DNA of 22,434 nt from CAZOKN01 sp964580525 (GTDB lineage: Bacteria; Pseudomonadota; Alphaproteobacteria; Rickettsiales; UBA6187), in contig CAZOKN010000031.1 in the NCBI GenBank assembly GCA_964580525.1, positions 1-22,434 of the forward strand, read 5' to 3'. Both the position numbers and the translations under genes were made by a program. Positions 7,741-16,111 of this stretch are shown here, piece by piece. The notes beneath the pieces were generated by a model, which was not told the DNA's origin, did no database searches, and was given only the letters and a program-made list of their open reading frames with translations. Within the stretch, counting starts at the first letter, position 1. Each line of letters starts with the position of its first letter.

Positions 7741-9060
7741 TTAAGCGTGAATAATATTATCACGATTTTCTTTGTGATATAAACCGCGAGTATCAACAAT
7801 AAGCTTAGCGTTATCCATAATCATTTTATAATCAAAGTCATCATGTTGGGTTAGTAAAAGTACGCAATCAAATGATTTAATAGATTCTGGAGTAATTTTC
7901 ACACTCTGAAGATCAAAATGATGTTTGCGCATTTTAGGAAATGAAGGCCAGTAAGGATCCGAATATTGCACATTTGCACCACGCTCATGCAACAACTCCA
8001 TAATTTCAACCGATGGCGATTCACGCGCATCATCAACGTTTTTCTTATAAGATATGCCTAGCACAAGAATTTTACTACCTTTCAGCGCCTTAACATTTTT
8101 ATTAAGCCCCTGAGTAACCTTATCAACAACCCATTGTGGCATTGCACTATTTATTTCACCTGCAAGCTCTATAAATCTTGTGTGCAAACCATATTCCCTG
8201 GCTTTCCATGTTAAGTAAAAAGGATCAATAGGAATGCAGTGACCACCAATTCCCGGACCTGGGTAGTATGCAGTAAATCCGAATGGTTTAGTGGCAGCTG
8301 CATCGATAACTTCATGAATATCAATACCCATTCTATCCGCCAATATCTTCATCTCGTTAACTAATCCGATGTTTACTGAGCGATGGATATTTTCCAATAA
8401 TTTAGTCATTTCCGCAACGCGCGTAGAACTAACCGGTACAACTTTATCAATAATTCCACCATATAAAGCAACGCCAACTTCAAGGCACTTTGCAGTATAT
8501 CCACCTACAACTTTAGGAATAGTTCGAGTTTTAAATTTTGCATTACCTGGATCTTCACGCTCTGGAGAATATACAAGATAGAAATTTTCACCAAGTTTAA
8601 ATCCCTTATCTATAAGGCGTGTGGCAAGTTCTTCATCAGTTGTGCCTGGATAAGTAGTTGATTCCAGAGATAGCACCTGCCCTTTTTTTAGATATGGCAA
8701 AAGGCTTTCTGTAGTATCAATAACGAAGCTTAAATCAGGTTCGCGATATTTATTAAGAGGAGTTGGCACACATAAAATAATAGCATCAACTTCTGCAATG
8801 CGTGCAAAATCGGTAGTAGGAACAAAACCTCTTTCTTGCATAGATGCAATATCATTTGCATCTATATGCTTAATATAACTCTCATTTTTCAGAAGCTTAT
8901 TTACTTTATCACCATCAATTTCGAAACCAACAACTTGATAACCAACTTCTGCATAACGCAAAGCCAGAGGAAGGCCAACATAACCAAGGCCCACTATGCC
9001 TATTTTAGCTTCTTTGGTAGTTAGTTTTTTTACAGTTTCTGTCATAATAGTTTCTGTCAT
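7741..9060 (-). CDS. wbpA: UDP-N-acetyl-D-glucosamine 6-dehydrogenase (WbpA-type)
   Basis: This 439-residue enzyme belongs to the UDP-glucose/UDP-ManNAc dehydrogenase family. The Rossmann loop GLGYVGLPLA is at 24-33. The catalytic cysteine is Cys275 in GPGIGGHCIPIDPFYL, and TKLLENIHRSVNIGLVNE forms the active-site helix. It oxidises the C6 hydroxyl of UDP-GlcNAc to the carboxylate using two NAD+, the first step of the 2,3-diamino-uronate route. The specific WbpA call comes from the divergent wbpE-wbpB-wbpD-wbpI genes next door; by sequence alone a ManNAc dehydrogenase would also fit. The start at 9060 follows AAGGAAGG by 11 bases. The first codons are a small tandem duplication (9031-9060). 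The gene is convergent with the efflux gene, 18 bp away. Confidence 0.92.
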   Translation of the reverse strand: MTETIMTETVKKLTTKEAKIGIVGLGYVGLPLALRYAEVGYQVVGFEIDGDKVNKLLKNESYIKHIDANDIASMQERGFVPTTDFARIAEVDAIILCVPTPLNKYREPDLSFVIDTTESLLPYLKKGQVLSLESTTYPGTTDEELATRLIDKGFKLGENFYLVYSPEREDPGNAKFKTRTIPKVVGGYTAKCLEVGVALYGGIIDKVVPVSSTRVAEMTKLLENIHRSVNIGLVNEMKILADRMGIDIHEVIDAAATKPFGFTAYYPGPGIGGHCIPIDPFYLTWKAREYGLHTRFIELAGEINSAMPQWVVDKVTQGLNKNVKALKGSKILVLGISYKKNVDDARESPSVEIMELLHERGANVQYSDPYWPSFPKMRKHHFDLQSVKITPESIKSFDCVLLLTQHDDFDYKMIMDNAKLIVDTRGLYHKENRDNIIHA

Positions 9061-9068
9061 TAATTAAA

Positions 9069-9097
9069 TTGCCTTCCTTATAAAGATTTTATATGTT
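9069..9097 (+). promoter_or_regulatory. Candidate sigma70-type promoter for the wbpE operon
   Basis: TTGCCT (9069-9074) and TATGTT (9092-9097) are separated by exactly 17 bases and lie about 30 bases before the GTG start of wbpE. Each hexamer matches the housekeeping consensus at 4 of 6 positions. The whole gap between the divergent wbpA and wbpE genes is only 67 bp, so both promoters must sit here or overlap. On the other strand, AT-rich TATAAA-like sequences are available for wbpA, but none pairs well with a -35. The call is based on spacing and position only. Confidence 0.35.
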
Positions 9098-9127
9098 CAC
9101 TGCAATAAAAACCACAGGAGTTATTGG

Positions 9128-10219
9128 GTGCAATTTATTGATTTGTCTCATCAGTATAGAATCATTGAGAAGGATGTAACTGATCGTTTTAAAGATATTA
9201 TGGAAAATGCCCGTTTTATTATGGGTGCAGAAGTTAAGGAACTTGAAGAAAAACTAGCTACATATACACAAACAAAATATGGAATTGCCTGCGCTAGCGG
9301 AACAGATGGATTACAAATTGCTTTAATGGCCTTAAATTTAGAAGCTGGTGATGAGGTAATTACAACACCGTTTACATTTTTCGCAACTGGTGAAGTGTTA
9401 GCGTTATTGAAATTAAAACCTGTTTTTGTTGATATCGATAAAGATACTTACAACATAAATCCTGATTTAATCGAAGCAAAAATTACAAAAAAAACTAAGG
9501 CTATTATACCAGTTAGCCTTTACGGGCAATGTGCAGATTTTGATTCTATAAATGCTATTGCTGCAAAACACGGCATTCCTGTAATTGAAGATGCGGCACA
9601 AAGTTTTGGTGCAGAATATAAAGGTAAAAAATCATGTGCACTTAGCACCATAGGAGTAACCAGTTTTTTCCCATCAAAACCACTTGGCTGTTATGGTGAT
9701 GGCGGCATGATATTTACTGATAATGAAAAACTTGCAGAAGACATGAAGATGATTCGCAATCATGGTCAGGAGAAGCGTTATTATCATACTAAAATCGGCA
9801 TAAACTCTCGACTTGATACTATGCAGTCTGCGGTTTTATTGGCCAAAATGAAAATATTTCCAGATGAAGTACGTGCTCGTGGTGAAATTGGCGCACGCTA
9901 TACCAGCCTGCTAAAGGACATTGTAAAAACTCCAACCTTACAAAAAAACCAAACACATGTGTACGCACAATATTCTATAGAAATCGAATCAAACAGAGAT
10001 GAGTTTTGTAAAAAAATGCAAGATGAGGGAATACCTACAGCTGTGCATTATCCGGTACCTCTTCATTTCCAACCTGTTTTCAAAGACTTAGGCTTTAAGC
10101 AAGGCGATTTTCCTGTTGCAGAAAAAACTTCAGAAAGAATAGTAAGTCTTCCTATGCATCCATATTTAGATAAAAAAACCCAAGATCAAATTGTAGATAA
10201 AGTGAAAAAATGCCTATGA
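9128..10219 (+). CDS. wbpE: PLP-dependent UDP-3-keto-sugar aminotransferase (WbpE-type, DegT family)
   Basis: This 363-residue protein starts with GTG, 7 bases after AGGAG. It is a DegT/DnrJ/EryC1/StrS aminotransferase: SGTDGLQIAL binds the cofactor phosphate, Asp155 in EDAAQ contacts the pyridine nitrogen, and Lys184 in SFFPSKPLGCYGDGG should form the PLP Schiff base. In the known pathway WbpE transfers an amino group from glutamate to the 3-keto-GlcNAc uronate made by WbpB, giving UDP-GlcNAc(3NH2)A. The order wbpE-wbpB-wbpD-GT-wbpI, with small gaps or overlaps, supports one operon and this precise role. The stop codon TGA overlaps the start of the next gene. Confidence 0.93.
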   Translation: MQFIDLSHQYRIIEKDVTDRFKDIMENARFIMGAEVKELEEKLATYTQTKYGIACASGTDGLQIALMALNLEAGDEVITTPFTFFATGEVLALLKLKPVFVDIDKDTYNINPDLIEAKITKKTKAIIPVSLYGQCADFDSINAIAAKHGIPVIEDAAQSFGAEYKGKKSCALSTIGVTSFFPSKPLGCYGDGGMIFTDNEKLAEDMKMIRNHGQEKRYYHTKIGINSRLDTMQSAVLLAKMKIFPDEVRARGEIGARYTSLLKDIVKTPTLQKNQTHVYAQYSIEIESNRDEFCKKMQDEGIPTAVHYPVPLHFQPVFKDLGFKQGDFPVAEKTSERIVSLPMHPYLDKKTQDQIVDKVKKCL

Positions 10220-11271
10220 GTAAATTTATAACACCATTCACAGATAGAAAAATCCGCCTTGGTTTCGTTGGATGTGGACGTATTTCACAAAAACATTTTG
10301 AAGCTTTGCAACAACACCAAAGCAATATTGAAGTTGTAGCCGTATGCGATGAGATTGAAAGCCGTGCCATACAAGGCGGCAAACATATGAATGCACAATC
10401 TTATACAAATCTTGATACAATGCTAGCTTCAGAAAAACTTGATGTTGTAACCATAGCCACACCAAATGGCTTACATCCTGGTCATGTTATGCAAGTTGCA
10501 GACAGAGGTGTAAACGTGATTACAGAAAAACCAATGTCTATAAAATGGGAAGATGGTTTGAAAATGCACAAACACTGTGAGGATAAAAAAGTACAGTTGT
10601 TCGTTATTCATCAAAACCGCTTTAACGATACGGTACTTGCGCTCCATAAGGCTTGCACACAAGGAAGATTTGGAAAAATATACATGATAACTTCCAATGT
10701 ATTCTGGACTCGACCGCAAGATTATTACGATAAAGATGGCACATGGCACGGCACAAAAGATATGGATGGTGGAGCATATTTAACTCAAGCCAGTCATTAT
10801 GTAGATTTGATGCAATGGATTGCAGGTGGAAAACCAAAATCTGTCTATGCAAGCCTAAAAACTTTAGCCCGCAAAATTGAAACCGAAGATAGCGGTGTTG
10901 CAAGCTTTGAATGGGATAATGGCGTTATTGGCGCTATGAATGTTACAATGCTCACGTATCCACGCAATCTTGAGGGTTCAGTTACTGTGCTTGGTGAGAA
11001 AGGTACAGCACGTGTAGGAGGCGTAGCAATGAATGTAGTTGAGCATTGGGAATTCTCTGATAAACGCCCCGAAGATGAGGCTATTTTAAAGGCTAATTAT
11101 GAAACCTCTTCAGTATATGGTTTCGGCCATGTACGTTATTATGAAAATGTTATTGATGTTTTCCGCGGCAAAGCAAAACCTTTGATTGACGGAGAAGAAG
11201 GACTTAAATCATTAAAGCTTCTAACTGCGATTTACGACTCGAATCAGCAAAGTAAGCCGGTATTATTCTAA
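10216..11271 (+). CDS. wbpB: UDP-GlcNAcA 3-dehydrogenase (WbpB-type, Gfo/Idh/MocA family)
   Basis: The product is an NAD-dependent oxidoreductase of about 351 residues. From the ATG at 10216, GFVGCGRIS (residues 16-24) is the nucleotide-binding loop, the EKP motif carries the catalytic Lys105, and GGAYLTQASHYVD contains the active-site His194. WbpB oxidises C3 of UDP-GlcNAcA and works as a couple with WbpE, which consumes the 3-keto product; characterised homologues recycle NADH with 2-oxoglutarate. The start at 10216 gives an ATGA overlap with the wbpE stop codon. An ATG at 10210 would add Met-Pro and cannot be excluded, since neither has a clear ribosome-binding site and coupling is likely. 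The 3'-oxidation role is assigned from context within a broad family. Confidence 0.92.
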   Translation: MSKFITPFTDRKIRLGFVGCGRISQKHFEALQQHQSNIEVVAVCDEIESRAIQGGKHMNAQSYTNLDTMLASEKLDVVTIATPNGLHPGHVMQVADRGVNVITEKPMSIKWEDGLKMHKHCEDKKVQLFVIHQNRFNDTVLALHKACTQGRFGKIYMITSNVFWTRPQDYYDKDGTWHGTKDMDGGAYLTQASHYVDLMQWIAGGKPKSVYASLKTLARKIETEDSGVASFEWDNGVIGAMNVTMLTYPRNLEGSVTVLGEKGTARVGGVAMNVVEHWEFSDKRPEDEAILKANYETSSVYGFGHVRYYENVIDVFRGKAKPLIDGEEGLKSLKLLTAIYDSNQQSKPVLF

Positions 11272-11283
11272 AAAGGAAATCTC

Positions 11284-11850
11284 ATGGCAAATTTCTTCAA
11301 ACATGAAACAGCCATTATCGACGAAGGTTCGAATATAGGCGATAAAACAAGAGTCTGGCACTGGACTCATATTTGCAGCGGCGCAAATATAGGTACTAAT
11401 TGTGTATTGGGGCAGAACGTATTTATATCCTCACGAGTTACAATCGGCAATAACGTAAAAATTCAAAATAACGTTTCCGTATATGACGATGTGGTTTTAG
11501 AAGATGATGTATTTTGCGGCCCTTCAATGGTTTTTACCAATGTAATAAATCCACGCGCTCATATTGAACGTAAGGACGAATATCGCAAAACCATCGTTAA
11601 GAAAGGTGCTAGCCTTGGCGCAAATTGCACTATTGTTTGCGGTAATAATATTGGCGAATACGCAATGATTGGCGCAGGAGCTGTCATAACTCGGGAAGTA
11701 AAACCTCATGCTTTAATGGTTGGAGTCCCCTCAAAACAGATAGGATGGGTTTCACATGCAGGTGAAATATTAGGAGATGATTTGCTTTGCCCCAGAGAAA
11801 AACGCCAGTATTTCATTGATGCTTCAGGTGATTTGAAAGAAAAGAAATGA
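11284..11850 (+). CDS. wbpD: UDP-GlcNAc(3NH2)A 3-N-acetyltransferase (WbpD-type)
   Basis: This 188-residue protein is mostly a left-handed parallel beta-helix built from hexapeptide repeats (IGDKTR, IGTNCV, IGNNVK, LEDDVF, LGANCT, IGEYAM). It is preceded by RVWHWTHICSGA and ends in GVPSKQIGW, the usual layout of WbpD/WlbB N-acetyltransferases. It would acetylate the 3-amino group with acetyl-CoA, giving UDP-GlcNAc(3NAc)A. AAGGAAA precedes the start, 12 bp after wbpB. Its stop overlaps the start of the following glycosyltransferase by 4 bp (ATGA), a sign of coupled translation. Confidence 0.93.
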   Translation: MANFFKHETAIIDEGSNIGDKTRVWHWTHICSGANIGTNCVLGQNVFISSRVTIGNNVKIQNNVSVYDDVVLEDDVFCGPSMVFTNVINPRAHIERKDEYRKTIVKKGASLGANCTIVCGNNIGEYAMIGAGAVITREVKPHALMVGVPSKQIGWVSHAGEILGDDLLCPREKRQYFIDASGDLKEKK

Positions 11851-13058
11851 ATATACTTTATATCAATCATTATGCCGGGCATCCTGAATATGGGATGGAA
11901 TTCCGCCCGTTTTATTTAGGTAGAGAATGGCACAGGACTGGTCATAGTTCTTTAGTTTTAGGAGCCGATTTTTCACATCTTAGACGTAAAAATCCTAAAG
12001 CTGGTTTTGAGCAAAAAGATAACGTAAATTATTACTGGATAAAAACACCTGCCTATAAAGGAAATGGATTTGGGCGTGTATGCAATATTTTTACTTTTGT
12101 TGGTAAAATATTTTTTCAGAAGAAAAAAATCCTTAAGCATATAAAACCAGATGCCGTTGTCGCTTCATCGACGCACCCTTTTGATATTTTTCCCGCATGG
12201 TGGATAGCAAAAACAACAAAAGCAAAACTCGTTTTTGAGATACACGATCTTTGGCCATTATCACTAACCGAATTAGGTGGAATGCAAAAATACCACCCTT
12301 TTGTTTTATTGGTAGGACTGGCAGAAATATTAGCCTTTAAATTACCTGACAAAATAATATCAATCCTACCAAATACGTTTGAACACGCCAAAAGATTTGG
12401 AGTTAAACAAAATAGTTTTAGTGTCGTACCAAACGGGATTATTATTGAAAATAATGCGCCATCCGAAAAACTTCCAAGCAATTACAGTGAAGAAATAGAA
12501 AAGCTTAAACAACAAGGCAAATTTCTAGTTTGTTATGCCGGGGCACATGGTATTGCCAATGCTTTGCGATATTTAATTGACGCCGCCAAAACACTTGAAA
12601 ATAATAATGTACATATTGTTTTAATCGGCGATGGACAAGAGAAAGAAAATTTAATTAAGTATACTAAAGATAATTCCGTAAATAATATTACTTTTATTGG
12701 ACGTATTTCTAAAGACGCCATACCGGACGCACTAAGCAAAATGGATGCGTTATATATAGGATTACAAAAACAACCATTGTTTCGCTTTGGCACTAGCGCT
12801 AATAAAATGTTTGATTATATGTTGGCAGCAAAGCCTATTATTAGTTCTATTACAGCTGGAAATGATCCTGTTGCTGACGCAAATTGTGGCGTATCCGTTG
12901 AAGGTGAAAATGAAAAAGCTATAGCTGACGCTATAATAAAATTAATAAACACAACAGAAGATAGTCGCCAGCAAATGGGCAAAAATGGCAAAGACTATGT
13001 TCTAGCACACCATGATTACAAAATACTGGCACGAGATTTTTTAAGAGCTTTGGAATAG
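11847..13058 (+). CDS. Glycosyltransferase family 4 (WbpH/WbuB-like)
   Basis: This 403-residue GT-B enzyme starts within the wbpD stop codon. The N-terminal acceptor domain has NHYAGHPEYGMEFRPFYLGR, which resembles the WbuB group. The C-terminal GT4 domain has VVPNGI (193-198), CYAGAHGIANAL (about 229-240), VLIGDGQEK (258-266) and SANKMFDYMLAAKPII (317-332). The last is the donor-binding stretch, with Asp instead of the first Glu of the usual E-x7-E. It should be a peripheral cytoplasmic enzyme adding one sugar to the lipid-linked repeat unit. Its place between wbpD and wbpI parallels P. aeruginosa O5, where WbpH occurs near WbpI; donor and acceptor cannot be deduced. Confidence 0.88.
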   Translation: MNILYINHYAGHPEYGMEFRPFYLGREWHRTGHSSLVLGADFSHLRRKNPKAGFEQKDNVNYYWIKTPAYKGNGFGRVCNIFTFVGKIFFQKKKILKHIKPDAVVASSTHPFDIFPAWWIAKTTKAKLVFEIHDLWPLSLTELGGMQKYHPFVLLVGLAEILAFKLPDKIISILPNTFEHAKRFGVKQNSFSVVPNGIIIENNAPSEKLPSNYSEEIEKLKQQGKFLVCYAGAHGIANALRYLIDAAKTLENNNVHIVLIGDGQEKENLIKYTKDNSVNNITFIGRISKDAIPDALSKMDALYIGLQKQPLFRFGTSANKMFDYMLAAKPIISSITAGNDPVADANCGVSVEGENEKAIADAIIKLINTTEDSRQQMGKNGKDYVLAHHDYKILARDFLRALE

Positions 13059-13066
13059 GATAGATA

Positions 13067-14137
13067 ATGAAAAAAATTCTTACAGTTGTTGGCGCAAGAC
13101 CACAATTTATTAAAGCAGCTACTATTTCACGAATTATCAAAGAACAATATGCTGATTCAATAGAAGAAATTATTGTTCATACAGGTCAACATTATGACCA
13201 GAATATGTCGGATATATTTTTCAAAGAAATGCAAATCCCCTCTCCTACCCACTCTTTAAATATCGGTGGAAAATCGCACGGTGAGATGACCGGCGAAATG
13301 CTTATCAAAATGGAAGCTCTCCTGTTGCAGGAAAAACCAGATATAGTTTTGGTTTACGGAGATACAAATTCAACCTTAGCAGGAGCACTTGCAGCAAGCA
13401 AATTGCATATCCCTGTTGCACATGTGGAAGCTGGTATGCGAGCTTTCAACAAACGTATACCGGAGGAAGTAAACCGAGTATTAACCGACCATATTACCAG
13501 CCATTTTTTTTGCACAACTGATGAGCCAGCAAATAATTTGCGAAATGAAGGTTTGAACAAAGGCATACATATAGTTGGAGATGTGATGTATGATGCAGTT
13601 TTATTTTATCGCAAAATCATGAAGCCTACCGCAATAGTACAAAGCTTGCCAAAAGATTTTTATTTAGTAACCACACATAGGCAGGAAAATACTGATATTA
13701 AAGAAAATTTAAGCGCTATTTTTAAAGCCCTCACTGAGCTTTCTAAGCAAAAAATAGTTGTTTTTCCAATGCATCCTCGCACACGCAAATATATTGATAA
13801 CTATGGTATCACAATCCCAGAAGGTATAACCTTGCTCGATCCTGTAGGTTATTTTGATATGCTTTATTTACTGGAAAATGCATCTTTAGTCCTTACAGAT
13901 TCCGGAGGATTACAAAAAGAAGCTTATTATTTCAACAAGCCCGCTGTAATTATGCGTGACCAAACCGAGTGGACAGAATTAGTAGAAAATGACGTGGCAA
14001 AATTAACTGGAGCAGATACAGATAAAATTTTGGATGCGGTAAATAAACTTAAAGGCATTACCGCTTTTCCAAAAAATCTTTATGGAGATGGCCATGCTGC
14101 AGAAAAGATAGTGAAGATTTTGTCTGCACAATTATAG
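13067..14137 (+). CDS. wbpI: UDP-2,3-diacetamido-glucuronate 2-epimerase (WbpI-type)
   Basis: This 356-residue enzyme belongs to the non-hydrolysing UDP-GlcNAc 2-epimerase family. GARPQFIKAA (9-18), HTGQHYD (38-44), YGDTNST with Asp99, HVEAGMR with Glu121, IPEEVNR with Glu133/Glu134 and TDSGGLQKEA are all present. The family splits into WecB, which acts on UDP-GlcNAc and has a typical SPWPEE.NR, and WbpI, which acts on the diacetamido uronate and has a shorter PEE.NR loop preceded by FN; the sequence here is of the second type. Together with the four upstream enzymes it completes the path to UDP-ManNAc(3NAc)A. It follows the GT4 gene by 8 bp with AGGA before the ATG, and ends in a 6-bp overlap with the convergent gene. 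Confidence 0.92.
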   Translation: MKKILTVVGARPQFIKAATISRIIKEQYADSIEEIIVHTGQHYDQNMSDIFFKEMQIPSPTHSLNIGGKSHGEMTGEMLIKMEALLLQEKPDIVLVYGDTNSTLAGALAASKLHIPVAHVEAGMRAFNKRIPEEVNRVLTDHITSHFFCTTDEPANNLRNEGLNKGIHIVGDVMYDAVLFYRKIMKPTAIVQSLPKDFYLVTTHRQENTDIKENLSAIFKALTELSKQKIVVFPMHPRTRKYIDNYGITIPEGITLLDPVGYFDMLYLLENASLVLTDSGGLQKEAYYFNKPAVIMRDQTEWTELVENDVAKLTGADTDKILDAVNKLKGITAFPKNLYGDGHAAEKIVKILSAQL

Positions 14138-15250
14138 TTTATTGTACATATCCAGAAGCACTTTTTCTTGCTCTTCCCAGTTATATACCTTCCTCAATGC
14201 AATGGTATTACTATGCATTTTATTTATATCATCTGGGTTTAAATCTTTCAAAACCTGCAAGAGAGATTTGCTATCATTATTTGTTGTAAGGCCATTATCA
14301 TATTTATTAATAATAGATTTCATTTCATAAAGGTCAGATACAATAATCGGTAGCCCTGCCATAGTATATTCAAAGAATTTATTCGGAGAGCAATAGTAGT
14401 GGTTGAGACAAGTATTTTCGTAAAATAAAATTCCTATATCAGCTGACGCTGTATAATCCAAAAGCACATCCTGCTTAACAGCTTCGTGGAAAAATATATT
14501 ATTATGCGCTGCAGCCGCCTCCTTCACCAATCCCTCTAAAGGTCCATAGCCCATAAAAACTATAACTTTATTTGAATCTTCAAGATTTTTAAAAGCTTCC
14601 AAAGTTATTTCAATTCCCCTGTGTGCTGTAAATCCACCCTGATACAAAACAACAATTTTATCCTTACTGATATTAAATTTTTCACGAAAGCGGTTTTGTT
14701 TTTGCACATCTTTATATGGCGGACAATTCAACACAAGATAAGGTTTAGGAATATTATAAAGACGCTTATATTCATTAGCTATTGAATTGCTGACCGAAAT
14801 TACACTATTGGCATAGCGGATAAAAAAACGTTCCGTTATTTGATATATTTTTTTGGTAATGCCTTTTAAGTGCGTACATTCGGTTTCATATTCATGAGCA
14901 TCATAAACTAATTTTGTTCCTGGCTTTAGCCACTTAATCATCACCCCAATTGGCAAAGCGTCAATGTCGTGACAATGAATTATTTCGTAACGGAAACTTC
15001 CTTTTACTATGCAGTTAAACGTAAATGCAATAAGTGCCTTTATCTTATGAAATTTTGAAGATTGTTTCTGCGGCATGTAGGCGATACGCCTAATTCTAAT
15101 ATCTTCTTGCGTTTCTTCTTTTTGTAACCCATTGTCCCATAAACAGAAAATAGTAACTTTATAACCAGCTTTGGTTAGAGTTCTGGCTTCTTTTAATACT
15201 CTGGCATCGTTAGTGAAATGGTTTCTTAAAATGAAAAGTATATTCTGCAC
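14132..15250 (-). CDS. Glycosyltransferase family 4
   Basis: This GT-B enzyme of about 372 residues starts with ILFILRNHFTNDARVLKEA, the usual first strand and helix of a GT4 acceptor domain. The donor domain carries LYQGGFTAHRGIEITLEAF and SPNKFFEYTMAGLPIIVSD, the conserved E-x7-E-type region. I place the start at the GTG at 15250: AGGAA lies 10 bases upstream and the protein then begins right at the first strand, 4 bp after the hisF2 stop. Longer frames from ATG 15280 or GTG 15289 would overlap hisF2 by up to 35 bp with poor ribosome-binding sites. Co-transcribed with hisF2. Its linkage is unknown; it probably adds another sugar of the same repeat unit. Confidence 0.88.
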   Translation of the reverse strand: MQNILFILRNHFTNDARVLKEARTLTKAGYKVTIFCLWDNGLQKEETQEDIRIRRIAYMPQKQSSKFHKIKALIAFTFNCIVKGSFRYEIIHCHDIDALPIGVMIKWLKPGTKLVYDAHEYETECTHLKGITKKIYQITERFFIRYANSVISVSNSIANEYKRLYNIPKPYLVLNCPPYKDVQKQNRFREKFNISKDKIVVLYQGGFTAHRGIEITLEAFKNLEDSNKVIVFMGYGPLEGLVKEAAAAHNNIFFHEAVKQDVLLDYTASADIGILFYENTCLNHYYCSPNKFFEYTMAGLPIIVSDLYEMKSIINKYDNGLTTNNDSKSLLQVLKDLNPDDINKMHSNTIALRKVYNWEEQEKVLLDMYNKL

Positions 15251-15254
15251 TTTA

Positions 15255-16025
15255 TTATATTTCCTGTTTAAGAATTTCATCAATTTCACTTCTAGCCGGA
15301 TAGTTAATTAAAACGGCTTTATGAACACCTGTAAAAACAAATAAGCTCCCAGCTGCTGCTGCCGAAGCTCTAGATTTATTAATAACATCACCCATGTTAT
15401 TTAAACTCGCCGCTCCCCCTAATGCAGTTACAGGAATACTGATATTTTTTGTAATCTCCTTTATCAGACCTAGATCGTAACCTTTCATAGTGCCATCATT
15501 ATCAATAGAATTAATTACAATTTCGCCAGCACCTAGTTTTGAAACTTCTCTTGCCCATTCTATAACATTAAGCTTAGTATTCTTTGTGCCATTTTCTATA
15601 TATACATGATATTGACCAAGCAATGATTTTTTAACATCAACTACCACAATAATCGATTGACTCCCAAATATAGAAGCAGCTTCTTTTATAAGGTTAGGAT
15701 TATTAATTGCCGCAGAGCTTATAGCAACCTTCTCAACCCCTAGTGCAAATATTTTTCTTATCTGTTCAATGGTTTTAATTCCTCCGCCATAACAAAGTGG
15801 CATAAAACATTCGCTAGCTATATCTTCAATTAACGCATAATCTGGCTCAGTCTTTTCCCTTGTAGCATCGATATCAATAAAAATAAGCTCATCTACTTCT
15901 TTTTCATTAAAAATACGTATAGCATTAAGCGGGTCACCCACATAAACAGGATTCTTAAATTGCACTGTTTTTACAAGCCCTTTATCGTGCAATAACAGGC
16001 AGGGAATGATACGGTTCTGATGCAT
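15255..16025 (-). CDS. hisF2: HisF-like ammonia-channel subunit of sugar amidotransferase (HisF2)
   Basis: This 256-residue (beta-alpha)8 barrel is homologous to the cyclase subunit of imidazole glycerol phosphate synthase. RIIPCLLLHDKGLVKTVQF is the opening typical of the polysaccharide subgroup. By alignment to Thermotoga HisF, catalytic Asp11 is replaced by Leu11, while Asp130 remains (VVVDVKK). The ammonia-gate residues Arg5, Glu46, Lys99 and Glu168 (Glu167 in HisF) are all kept, so it should still conduct ammonia but not run the histidine cyclase reaction with normal chemistry. In P. aeruginosa O5, HisF2 and HisH2 serve WbpG in making the 3-acetamidino group. No other histidine-biosynthesis gene is present. 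It is first in a leftward pair with a GT4 gene and divergent from wzx. Confidence 0.92.
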   Translation of the reverse strand: MHQNRIIPCLLLHDKGLVKTVQFKNPVYVGDPLNAIRIFNEKEVDELIFIDIDATREKTEPDYALIEDIASECFMPLCYGGGIKTIEQIRKIFALGVEKVAISSAAINNPNLIKEAASIFGSQSIIVVVDVKKSLLGQYHVYIENGTKNTKLNVIEWAREVSKLGAGEIVINSIDNDGTMKGYDLGLIKEITKNISIPVTALGGAASLNNMGDVINKSRASAAAAGSLFVFTGVHKAVLINYPARSEIDEILKQEI

Positions 16026-16111
16026 AGTTAAATCTATAATCCACAGGTAAAGTCTTTACAATACAAAATTAAATGGTAATTTCAGCGCTACCTACCTTGG
16101 AAGCTAAAGTT

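Noticed and set aside
10152..10903. Several leftward frames across wbpB
   Set aside because: Shadows of a gene with clear motifs on the other strand; their Cys/His-rich composition comes from antisense reading.
15255..16025. Reading hisF2 (and hisH2 at 21032-21649) as histidine biosynthesis genes
   Set aside because: No other his gene is present, HisF2 lacks Asp11, and wbpG with the wbp sugar genes gives a direct alternative role.
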